A stretch of DNA of 64,000 nt from a bacterium (GTDB lineage: Bacteria > Krumholzibacteriota > Krumholzibacteriia > LZORAL124-64-63), in assembly GCA_016712675.1 (NCBI GenBank), contig JADJQR010000001.1:2418001-2482000 (forward strand), given 5' to 3'. The notes below the pieces were generated by a model. It was not told the DNA's origin and did not search any database. It was given only the letters and a program-made list of their open reading frames with translations. Shown one piece after another: positions 32,818-40,039 of the stretch. The first letter of the stretch is position 1; each line of letters begins with the position of its first letter. The position numbers and the translations under genes were made by a program.

Positions 32818-33641
32818 GCGGGCTCCCGTCCGGCCGTGGCGGCCAGCATGTCCAGCATGATCGCGTGCAGCCCCGGCGCGGCGGCCACGACGCCCAGATC
32901 CGGGACCGCGACCGCAACGCCGGCCAGGTCGGTGACGATGGCGCCGGCCTCGCGCGCGACCAGGGTGCCGGCGGCCGTGTCCCACGGCCGCAGCCGCAAC
33001 TCGAAGTAGCCATCGAGCCTGCCGGCCGCCACGTGCACCAGGTCCGTGGCCGCGCTGCCGCCGCGCCGCACGCCGTGGCAGGGTGCCTTCAGGAAGGCGC
33101 CGACGGCGGCCAGCGTCCGGTCCACCGCGCCGTCGCGCACGTAGGGGAATCCGGTGGCCAGCAGCGCGCGCTCCAGCGGCACCGGGCGGCGCGGCTCCAG
33201 CGGTCGACTCTCGCCGTGCCGTGGCCGTTCCAACACCGCCCCGCCGCCAAGGTGGGCCAGGTACAACTCGTCCAGGTACGGCACGAAGACCGCCGCCAGT
33301 TCCAGTCCCTCGGGGCCCGCACACCCCGCCGAGACGGCGAAGAACGGATAGCCGTGCGCGTAGTTCGTCGTCCCGTCGAGGGGATCCAGGTACCACGTGC
33401 GCCCTCCCGGCGCGCCGTCGCGCCGGCCCGACTCCTCGGCCACGACGTGGTCCCCGGGAAAATCATGGGCCAGCCCCTCCAGCAGCAGGTCCTCGATCCG
33501 GCGGTCGACGTCGGTCACGATCTCGGTCGCGCTCTTGGCTTCGACCGTCGCCACGCGGCCGTAGCTCTCGAGGGCCAGGCCCCCGGCCGCCAGGACGAGT
33601 TCCCTCAGGCAGAAGAGCTGCTCGGCAAGATGATCGCTCAC
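32814..33641 (-). CDS. inositol monophosphatase family phosphatase
   Basis: A 275-residue Mg-dependent phosphatase. The motifs are all present: 'KSATEIVTDVDRRIE' near the start, 'HVVAEESGR' with the metal-binding Glu pair, 'WYLDPLDGTTNYAHGYPFF' (core 'DPLDGTTN'), and 'RPWDTAAGTLVAREAGA' (core 'WDTAAGTLV'). The family includes inositol-1-phosphatase, fructose-1,6-bisphosphatase-like and 3'-phosphoadenosine-5'-phosphate phosphatases; the substrate cannot be told by eye. The start is GTG 33641, the first codon with a GGAG in front; a TTG 72 bases earlier gives a Gly/Arg-rich extension that is not family-like. First gene of the ATGA-coupled operon. Confidence 0.92.
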   Translation of the reverse strand: MSDHLAEQLFCLRELVLAAGGLALESYGRVATVEAKSATEIVTDVDRRIEDLLLEGLAHDFPGDHVVAEESGRRDGAPGGRTWYLDPLDGTTNYAHGYPFFAVSAGCAGPEGLELAAVFVPYLDELYLAHLGGGAVLERPRHGESRPLEPRRPVPLERALLATGFPYVRDGAVDRTLAAVGAFLKAPCHGVRRGGSAATDLVHVAAGRLDGYFELRLRPWDTAAGTLVAREAGAIVTDLAGVAVAVPDLGVVAAAPGLHAIMLDMLAATAGREPA

Positions 33642-33759
33642 GGGTGCTCCATCGCGTTCGACCAGGGTGGTCCGGCGCGCCGGGCAGGCCCGCCCACCCC
33701 CCCGGCGGTCCAACGCATCGTAGGGGACCGCGGGCGGCCCGACAAGCGCGCAGGCAAGG

Positions 33760-33788
33760 TTGAAGTTCCGCCCTGGTCGATCTAGCTT
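33760..33788 (+). promoter_or_regulatory. promoter candidate for the Nfu gene
   Basis: Plus strand TTGAAG (33760-33765), 17-base spacer, TAGCTT (33783-33788). It lies in the ~200-base divergent gap, about 55 bases before the ATG. Confidence 0.5.
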
Positions 33789-33845
33789 GGGGGCGTAGCG
33801 GACGGCCGCGCCGGTCGCGGCCCGACCCCCAGCAAGGACGTGGAC

Positions 33846-34064
33846 ATGAAGGACAGGATCCTGGCGGTGCTCGACGAGATCCGGCCCACCCTGCAGGCCG
33901 ACGGCGGCGACATCGAGTTCATCGACTTCAACGAAGGCGTCGTCCTGGTGCGCATGCGCGGGGCGTGCGGCTCGTGCCCGATGAGCATGGTGACGCTGAA
34001 GCAGGGCGTCGAGGCGCGCCTGAAGGCGCGGATTCCCGAGGTGGTGAGCGTCGAGCAGATCTAG
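33846..34064 (+). CDS. stand-alone Nfu-type (NifU C-terminal domain) iron-sulfur scaffold protein
   Basis: A 72-residue protein consisting only of the NifU C-terminal domain: 'RPTLQADGGDIEFI' and 'GACGSCPMSMVTLKQGVE' with the CxxC pair Cys41/Cys44 that holds a shared [4Fe-4S] cluster in dimers. It delivers clusters to target proteins; with complex I encoded nearby there is an obvious client, though the genes are not linked in one operon. ATG 33846 is preferred over an in-frame GTG two codons earlier because AAGGA sits 7 bases upstream. It is monocistronic, ending near a hairpin at 34131-34154. Confidence 0.95.
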   Translation: MKDRILAVLDEIRPTLQADGGDIEFIDFNEGVVLVRMRGACGSCPMSMVTLKQGVEARLKARIPEVVSVEQI

Positions 34065-34130
34065 CGACGGCTGTGTACCGCGCCCATGCGGTCGGGTGCC
34101 GTAGCATCGCCCCCTCGGACACCGCGTGAT

Positions 34131-34154
34131 GGCGACCCGACCATCCGGGTCGCC
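34131..34154. terminator. bidirectional hairpin between Nfu and the convergent polymerase gene
   Basis: A perfect 9-bp stem GGCGACCCG/CGGGTCGCC with a 6-base loop in the 156-base gap between two converging genes. No T run on either strand. Position and stability suggest a shared transcription end. Confidence 0.55.
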
Positions 34155-34220
34155 TCGTGGCGCCGGCGTATCGCCCCTGCCGGGTTGATGACTGCGCTAT
34201 GGACACGACCAACATCCTCT

Positions 34221-35474
34221 TCACCTTCCGCATTCGTCGGTCACGGGCCTGGAGACCGCCGCCAGGAAACCGACGGCGATCACGAACTGCATCTGACCGG
34301 CCAGCGTCGTGAACAGGAGGTCATCGAAGAACTGCCCGACCAGGACGATGGCCAGCCCGGCGTAGCTCATCAGCGCCCATTGTCGGCCGGCTTGAGCTAG
34401 CCGGTGCAGGCTCCCGAAGAGGACCCCAAAGACGGCCGCCCCCACCGCGACGCCCGCCATGCCGAAATCTAGCCAGAACGGTCGCATCACCGTGTACACG
34501 TTGGTCCAGAACGGCACGGCGATCATCGGCTGCAGCGAACTGACCGGTTCGCCACCACCCAGGATGGCGTCATAGAGGACGTAGACCAGGCGAAAGACAT
34601 GGGCTCCGAACGGCGCCTCCAACGGCGCCTCGCGCATGTAGCCGAAAGCGACCAGCGGCGAATACGTGTACACGCCGAAGATCTTGACCAGCGAGAACGG
34701 CTCGCCCTTCACGTCGCGAAGGAACTGGAAAGCCACCATCAACGCCAGGAGCACCGGTCCGGCCAGCAGCAGCCGGCGGCGCGGGAGTGTCCCCCGCACC
34801 CCTTTGATGATCGCCCAAGCCAACACTGGGGTGAGCAGCCCGAACTTCGCCATGGTCGCCACGGCGTACAGGAGCAACACCGCCCACAGCAGGTTGCGGC
34901 GCACGCGGTTTCCGGCACCGGCGTTGACCTGTTCGAACACGAACAGCGCAAACGCCCATGGATAGAGACGATCAAGCAGGCCGAGTCGCGCGAACCCGAT
35001 GTTCTGCGCGGCGTCGAAGCGCAGGTTGAAGAAGAAGTGCGCAGGGCCCGTCAGGCCGATAGAACGGATATCGTAGGCCAACCAGGCGAGCAGCAGGACC
35101 AGCAACGGCGTGTAGTGCAGGGGGATCATCCGCTTCTGCCCACCGGTCGGCGGCCCGCCGCACGCAGTGAACAGCAGGTAGATCAGACTCGAAGTCGCGA
35201 ACCAGGTCAACCAGGCCTCGAAGGCGCGTTCGGACAGCGGATAAAACCGTCCGCCGAACAGCAGGCCGCTGACGAACACCATCGCCCAGACACCGACGTT
35301 CAGCGACAGCGGGGACCAGAGCGAAGCACCCCGAACCCGTCCCATTCCGGCGAACAGGAGGCACACTGCAATGCAGGTTACCGGGTATGCCACGACAAGA
35401 TCGTCCTTCCGGCGGTGAATGAGCACGCCGTCGGCGCCCGCGGCAGTGGTCGACCCAGCACGGTACCAGATCAC
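34221..35474 (-). CDS. O-antigen/oligosaccharide repeat-unit polymerase-like membrane protein
   Basis: A 417-residue integral membrane protein with about 10-12 hydrophobic helices ('CIAVCLLFAG', 'LLVLLLAWLAYDI', 'AVLLLYAVATMAKFG') and a long charged outer loop near the middle. The segment 'KIFGVYTYSPLVAFGYM' followed by 'VFRLVYVLYDAILG', and the C-terminal 'YAGLAIVLVGQFFDDLLFTTL', resemble the WzyE/TIGR04370-type oligosaccharide repeat-unit polymerases. It would join lipid-linked repeat units in the periplasm. The start is GTG 35474, overlapping the aldehyde dehydrogenase stop as GTGA; earlier in-frame codons only read through that gene. It sits ~9 kb from the ABC-type export cluster, so it may belong to a different glycan pathway. 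Confidence 0.7.
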   Translation of the reverse strand: MIWYRAGSTTAAGADGVLIHRRKDDLVVAYPVTCIAVCLLFAGMGRVRGASLWSPLSLNVGVWAMVFVSGLLFGGRFYPLSERAFEAWLTWFATSSLIYLLFTACGGPPTGGQKRMIPLHYTPLLVLLLAWLAYDIRSIGLTGPAHFFFNLRFDAAQNIGFARLGLLDRLYPWAFALFVFEQVNAGAGNRVRRNLLWAVLLLYAVATMAKFGLLTPVLAWAIIKGVRGTLPRRRLLLAGPVLLALMVAFQFLRDVKGEPFSLVKIFGVYTYSPLVAFGYMREAPLEAPFGAHVFRLVYVLYDAILGGGEPVSSLQPMIAVPFWTNVYTVMRPFWLDFGMAGVAVGAAVFGVLFGSLHRLAQAGRQWALMSYAGLAIVLVGQFFDDLLFTTLAGQMQFVIAVGFLAAVSRPVTDECGR

Positions 35475-36841
35475 GCCGGGTACACATTCACGCCCTGCAC
35501 GTTCGTGAACTCGCGCAGCCCGTGCCACGACAGCTCCCGCCCCAGCCCGCTCTGCTTGACCCCGCCGAACGGCATCCGCGGGTCGCTCTTGACGATCGAG
35601 TTGACGAAGACGGTGCCTGACTCCAGACGCCGCGCCAGGCGCTCGCCGCGGTCCAGGTTGCGCGTCCACACGCTTCCGCCCAGACCGAACACCGAGTCGT
35701 TGGCCAGGCGCACCGCCTGCTCATCGTCGGTCACCGCCAGCACCGGGGCGATGGGCCCGAAGACCTCGTCCCGCCAGATCGCCATGTCGGGCGTCACTTC
35801 GCTGAGGACCGTCGGCGGGAAGAAACAGCCCGGGCGTGCCAAGCGCCGCCCGCCGGTGAGTAGCCGCGCGCCCTTCTTCAGCGCATCGGCGCACTGGTCG
35901 GCCAGCACCTGCATCTCATCCTCGTTGACGATGGCGCCCACGCGCGTCGCCTCGTCCAGCGGGTCGCCCACCGGCAGTGCGGCCATCGCGGCGGCGAAGC
36001 GATCGGTGAACTCGCCGGCGATGGCGCGCGCCACGAGGAAGCGCTTGGCGGCGATACAGCTCTGTCCCGTGCACAGCATGCGCCCGGTGACAGCGCCGCG
36101 CACCGCTGCCTCGAGGTCGGCGTCCTCCAGCACGATGAACGGGTCGCTGCCGCCCAGCTCCAGCACGACCTTCTTCAGGTGACGCCCGGCCAGCTCGGCC
36201 ACACGCCGACCGGCCTCAACCGAGCCGGTCAGCGACAACCCGCGAACGTCGTCGTGCGCGATGAGCCCAGAGACCACGGCGTGGTCGGCGACGATCGTCT
36301 GGAAACACCCCGGCGGATAGCCGGCCTCGGCGAAGAGTTCGGCGATCGCCAGACCGCAGCCGGTGACGTTCGAGGCGTGCTTGAGCAGGCTGGTATTGCC
36401 GGCCGTCAGGGTGGGCACCCCGAACCGCAGCGCCTGCCACAGCGGATAGTTCCAGGGCATGATGGAGAGGATGACGCCCAGCGGCTGGTAGGCCACGCTG
36501 TGGCGCAGGCCGTCGGCGGCCATGGGCGTGTCGGCCAGCCATTCCCCGCTGCGCTCGGCGTAGACTTCGCACAGCCAGGCGCACTTCTCGACCTCGGCAC
36601 GGGCCTCGGTGACCGGCTTGCCCATCTCCAGGCTCATCAGGCGCGCCAGTTCCGCGGCCCGCGCGCGCAGCCGCGCCGCGAGCGCCGGCAGCAGTGCCGT
36701 CCGCGCAGCGACCGGTTGCCGCGACCAGTCCCGTCCGGCCCCGACCGCCCGAGCCAGCACCACGGTCACCTGCGCGGCATCCTGCCTCGGGTACTCAGCG
36801 AGCTTCTCCCCCGTGGCGGGGTTCACCGTCACGACGCCCAT
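35471..36841 (-). CDS. NAD(P)-dependent aldehyde dehydrogenase (succinate-semialdehyde dehydrogenase-like)
   Basis: A 456-residue aldehyde dehydrogenase. Catalytic Cys262 in 'GQSCIAAKR', general base Glu228 in 'LELGGSDPF', the 'PWNYPLW' segment and the C-terminal 'MPFGGVKQSGLGREL' are all present. The length and the SCIAAKR context match the short succinate-semialdehyde dehydrogenase group (Sad/GabD-like), which oxidises succinate semialdehyde or related aldehydes; substrate not certain. ATG 36841 has GGAGGG in front; a longer open frame over the end of nuoN is ignored. It is followed, with a 4-base overlap, by the polymerase-like gene, an odd metabolic pairing. Confidence 0.92.
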   Translation of the reverse strand: MGVVTVNPATGEKLAEYPRQDAAQVTVVLARAVGAGRDWSRQPVAARTALLPALAARLRARAAELARLMSLEMGKPVTEARAEVEKCAWLCEVYAERSGEWLADTPMAADGLRHSVAYQPLGVILSIMPWNYPLWQALRFGVPTLTAGNTSLLKHASNVTGCGLAIAELFAEAGYPPGCFQTIVADHAVVSGLIAHDDVRGLSLTGSVEAGRRVAELAGRHLKKVVLELGGSDPFIVLEDADLEAAVRGAVTGRMLCTGQSCIAAKRFLVARAIAGEFTDRFAAAMAALPVGDPLDEATRVGAIVNEDEMQVLADQCADALKKGARLLTGGRRLARPGCFFPPTVLSEVTPDMAIWRDEVFGPIAPVLAVTDDEQAVRLANDSVFGLGGSVWTRNLDRGERLARRLESGTVFVNSIVKSDPRMPFGGVKQSGLGRELSWHGLREFTNVQGVNVYPA

Positions 36842-36923
36842 CACACCCTCCGCGACTGCGACCGTCGGCCGCCCCGGTTGATGGTCACCTCGAAACCGGG
36901 CGCGAACCGTCACCCGCGCAGGT

Positions 36924-38438
36924 TCAGAATGACATCTGGCGGAAGACCACCAGCGCCGCACGATGCACGCCATCGGGCACCACGCCCAGCAGCAGCACCA
37001 GGCCAGCGAGCACCGCCGCGGCGCCCACTGCCAGCGGCTCGTGACCGGCGTAGCCGTCAGCCTCGGGCTTCTTCATGTACATGACCACCAGCAGGCGCAG
37101 GTAGTAGTAGACAGAGATCAGCGAGTTGATGACGCCGATGACGGCCAGGGGCACCAGCCCCGCGCGCACGACGGCCGAGAACAGGTAGAACTTCGACATG
37201 AAGCCGACCAGCGGCGGGATGCCGGCCAGCGACAGCATGGCCACCGCCAGCACGGCTGCGGCCACGGGCCGGCGCCGGCTGAGCCCGGCGTAGCGCTCGA
37301 TGTCGTCGGCCTCCCCCTCGCGCGAGCCCAGGGACGCCACGATGCCGAACGCCGCCAGGTTCATGAGGCTGTAGGCCAGCAGGTAGAAGAGCAGGGCCGA
37401 ACCGGCCGATTCCCCCACCTCGCGTCCCAGCACCATCTGCGCGCTGCCGCCGGTTGCCGGCGAGATCAGTGTCACCACGCCCAGCATCAGGTAGCCCGCA
37501 TGGGCGATCGAGGACCAGGCCAGCAGGCGCTTGACGCTGCTCTGGGCCAGCGCCACCAGGTTGCCCACCGTCATCGTCACCACGGCCAGCCCGGCCAGCA
37601 CCGGGTACCACACGAACGCCAGCTGCGGCTGCATGAGCCAGGCGAAGCGCACCAGGATGGCGAAGCCGGCCGCCTTGACGGCCGTGGCCATGAAGCCCGT
37701 GACGTAGGCCGGGGCGCCGTCGTACACGTCGGGCGTCCACATGTGGAACGGCACGATGGCCACCTTGAAGGCGAAGCCCACCAGGACCAGGCCGCCGCCC
37801 AGCATGGCCAGCCCCAGGTCGCCCTCGCGCGCGGCCAGCGCGCCGGCGATGTCGGAGAAGGCCGTGCCGCCGGCGAAGCCGTACAGCAGCGCCATGCCCA
37901 TCAGGAGGAACGCGGAGGCGAAGCCGCCCAGCAGCAGGTACTTGAAGCCGGCCTCGCTGCTGCGCACGTCGCCGCGCACGCCGCCGGCCAGAACGTACAC
38001 CGCCAGGCTCATGGTCTCGATGCCCAGGAAGACCGTCAGCAGGTCCGAGGCCGCCGCCAGCACCATCATGCCGAGGATCGAGAACAGCAGCAGCGGATAG
38101 AACTCCGGCCGCCCACGGCCGTCGCGCTCGAGGACGGCGCCGGCGAACACGGTCGTCAGCACGCCGCAGCCGGCGAACAGCAGGTTGAAGTACCGCGCGT
38201 AGTCGCCGACGGTCATCATGCCGGCCAGGATCTCGCGCTCCTCGCCGCCGCTGCGGGCCAGCTGCGCGAGCACGGAGCCCAGCAGGACCAGCAGCGTCAG
38301 GAACGGCAGGTGGTCCCGGCGCCGCGTGCGGACCAGCGCATCCACCAGCATGATCGCCAGGCCGCCGACGGCGACGACCAGGTACGGGAGCAGGACGTCG
38401 AGCTGGCCGCCAACCGACGGCGCGACAAATCCGTTCAT
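36924..38438 (-). CDS. nuoN: NADH-quinone oxidoreductase subunit N
   Basis: A 504-residue antiporter-like membrane subunit of complex I with about 14 helices. 'FLGIETMSLAVYVLAG' carries the conserved Glu and 'LVGFAFKVAIVPFHMWTPDVYDGAP' (core 'FKVAIVPFHMWTPDVY') carries the key Lys of the proton channel; 'LLAWSSIAHAGYL' and 'MLSLAGIPPLVGF' are further signatures. It pumps protons as complex I passes electrons to quinone. Last gene of the nuo operon; its ATG overlaps the nuoM stop as TGATG. The gap after it (82 bases) leads to the aldehyde dehydrogenase. Confidence 0.96.
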   Translation of the reverse strand: MNGFVAPSVGGQLDVLLPYLVVAVGGLAIMLVDALVRTRRRDHLPFLTLLVLLGSVLAQLARSGGEEREILAGMMTVGDYARYFNLLFAGCGVLTTVFAGAVLERDGRGRPEFYPLLLFSILGMMVLAAASDLLTVFLGIETMSLAVYVLAGGVRGDVRSSEAGFKYLLLGGFASAFLLMGMALLYGFAGGTAFSDIAGALAAREGDLGLAMLGGGLVLVGFAFKVAIVPFHMWTPDVYDGAPAYVTGFMATAVKAAGFAILVRFAWLMQPQLAFVWYPVLAGLAVVTMTVGNLVALAQSSVKRLLAWSSIAHAGYLMLGVVTLISPATGGSAQMVLGREVGESAGSALLFYLLAYSLMNLAAFGIVASLGSREGEADDIERYAGLSRRRPVAAAVLAVAMLSLAGIPPLVGFMSKFYLFSAVVRAGLVPLAVIGVINSLISVYYYLRLLVVMYMKKPEADGYAGHEPLAVGAAAVLAGLVLLLGVVPDGVHRAALVVFRQMSF

Positions 38439-40027
38439 CAGCGCATCTCCGCGTTACGGAACACGAACTGCCCCTGCCCCGCGGGCAGGTCCGCCGCGGG
38501 AGCCTCGAGTGCACCATGGCCGTGCCCGGCCGGGGCCGCGCCTTCGACCCCGAGCGGCGCCAGCACGCGCGCGATGCTCGCCTCGACCCGGTCCAGGACC
38601 AGGCCCGGCCGCACGCCGAGCCAGAACATGAACAGTACCAGCGGCAGGATGACCACGAGCTCGCGCCCGTTCAGGTCGGCCAGGCCCTCGTTCTTCGGGT
38701 TGTCGCGACGCCCCAGGAAGACCCTCTGGTACATCCACAGCATGTAGATGGCGCCCAGCACGACGCCCGTGGCCGCCAGCACGGCCAGCAGGCGCCCGTG
38801 CGCCAGCGTCCCGCTATTGAAGGTGCCGAAGAGGATCATGAACTCCGCCACGAAGCCGGCCAGGCCCGGCAGGCCGATGCTCGCCAGCGTCGTGACCAGG
38901 AACAGCGTCGCGTAGCGCGGCATGCCATGGGCCAGCCCGCCGAACTCGGCGATCTCGCGCGTGTGCCGACGCTCGTAGATCACGCCCACCAGGAGGAACA
39001 GCGCGCCCGTGGACAGGCCGTGGGCCAGCATCTGGTACAGGCTGCCGGCCACCCCCAGCGGCGTCAGCGAGAACAGGCCCAGGACCGCGAAGCCGAGGTG
39101 ACTGACCGACGAGTAGGCCACCAGCTTCTTGACGTCCGGCTGCACCAGGGCCACCAGCGCGCCGTAGATAATGCCGATCACCGCCAGCACGCTGACGGCC
39201 GGTGCGAAGGCCGTCACCGCCTCCGGGAACAGCGGCATCGCGAAGCGCAACATGCCATAGGTGCCCATCTTCAGCAGCACGCCGGCCAGGATGACCGAGC
39301 CCGCCGTCGGTGCCTCGACGTGCGCGTCCGGCAGCCAGGTGTGCAGCGGCCACAGCGGCACCTTGATCGCGAACGCCAGAAAGAAGGCCGCGAACAGCCA
39401 CAGCTGCGCCGCCCGGGGCAGGTGCAGCGACAGGAACGCCGCCAGGTCCATGCTCCCGGCCTGGAAGTACAGCCAGAGGATGCCCACGAGCATGAACACG
39501 GAGCCGACCATCGTGAAGATGAAGAACTTCACGGCGGCATACAGGCGCCGCTGGCCGCCCCAGACCCCGATGATGAAGTACATCGGGATCAGCATGGCTT
39601 CCCAGAACACGTAGAACAGCAGCATGTCGCGGGCGAAGAACGTGCCCAGCATCGCCGCCTGCAGCAGCAGCAGGAAGCCCATGAATTCGGCCACGCGCTC
39701 GGTGATCGCGCGCCAGGTCGACAGGATGACCAGCGGCCCGAGGAACGTCGTCAGCATCACCAGCATCAGGCTGATGCCGTCCATGCCCATCCGGTAGGCG
39801 ATGCGCCCGTCGGCCAGCCAGGCGGCGTGCTCGACGAACTGGTCCACGCCGCTGGCGGCGTCGAAGTGGAACCACAGGTGCAGCGAGAGCACGAAGTCGG
39901 CCAGCGCCACGCCCAGCGCCAGCCACCGCGCGGGCCCCTCCCTGCGCACGACGGTCCACAGGAGCACGGCCCCGGCCAGCGGCAGGAACGTCACCCAGGA
40001 CAGGATGTGGTCGGTGATGAACGGCAA
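38438..40027 (-). CDS. nuoM: NADH-quinone oxidoreductase subunit M
   Basis: A 529-residue antiporter-like subunit. 'YVFWEAMLIPMYFIIGVWGG' carries the conserved Glu, 'FAIKVPLWPLHTWLPDAHVEAPT' (core 'KVPLWPLHTWLPDAH') the channel Lys, and 'VAYSSVSHLGF' the later helix. A TTG start is used: AGGAGG lies 8 bases ahead of it and the family N-terminus begins here. The short C-terminal tail is charged and rich in Ala/His. Overlaps nuoN by TGATG; a 12-base gap to nuoL. Confidence 0.96.
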   Translation of the reverse strand: MPFITDHILSWVTFLPLAGAVLLWTVVRREGPARWLALGVALADFVLSLHLWFHFDAASGVDQFVEHAAWLADGRIAYRMGMDGISLMLVMLTTFLGPLVILSTWRAITERVAEFMGFLLLLQAAMLGTFFARDMLLFYVFWEAMLIPMYFIIGVWGGQRRLYAAVKFFIFTMVGSVFMLVGILWLYFQAGSMDLAAFLSLHLPRAAQLWLFAAFFLAFAIKVPLWPLHTWLPDAHVEAPTAGSVILAGVLLKMGTYGMLRFAMPLFPEAVTAFAPAVSVLAVIGIIYGALVALVQPDVKKLVAYSSVSHLGFAVLGLFSLTPLGVAGSLYQMLAHGLSTGALFLLVGVIYERRHTREIAEFGGLAHGMPRYATLFLVTTLASIGLPGLAGFVAEFMILFGTFNSGTLAHGRLLAVLAATGVVLGAIYMLWMYQRVFLGRRDNPKNEGLADLNGRELVVILPLVLFMFWLGVRPGLVLDRVEASIARVLAPLGVEGAAPAGHGHGALEAPAADLPAGQGQFVFRNAEMR

Positions 40028-40039
40028 AGCGCTTTCCTC

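Noticed and set aside
34086-34400. Plus-strand frame after the Nfu gene
   Set aside because: Runs over the shared hairpin and into the polymerase gene; no supporting motif.
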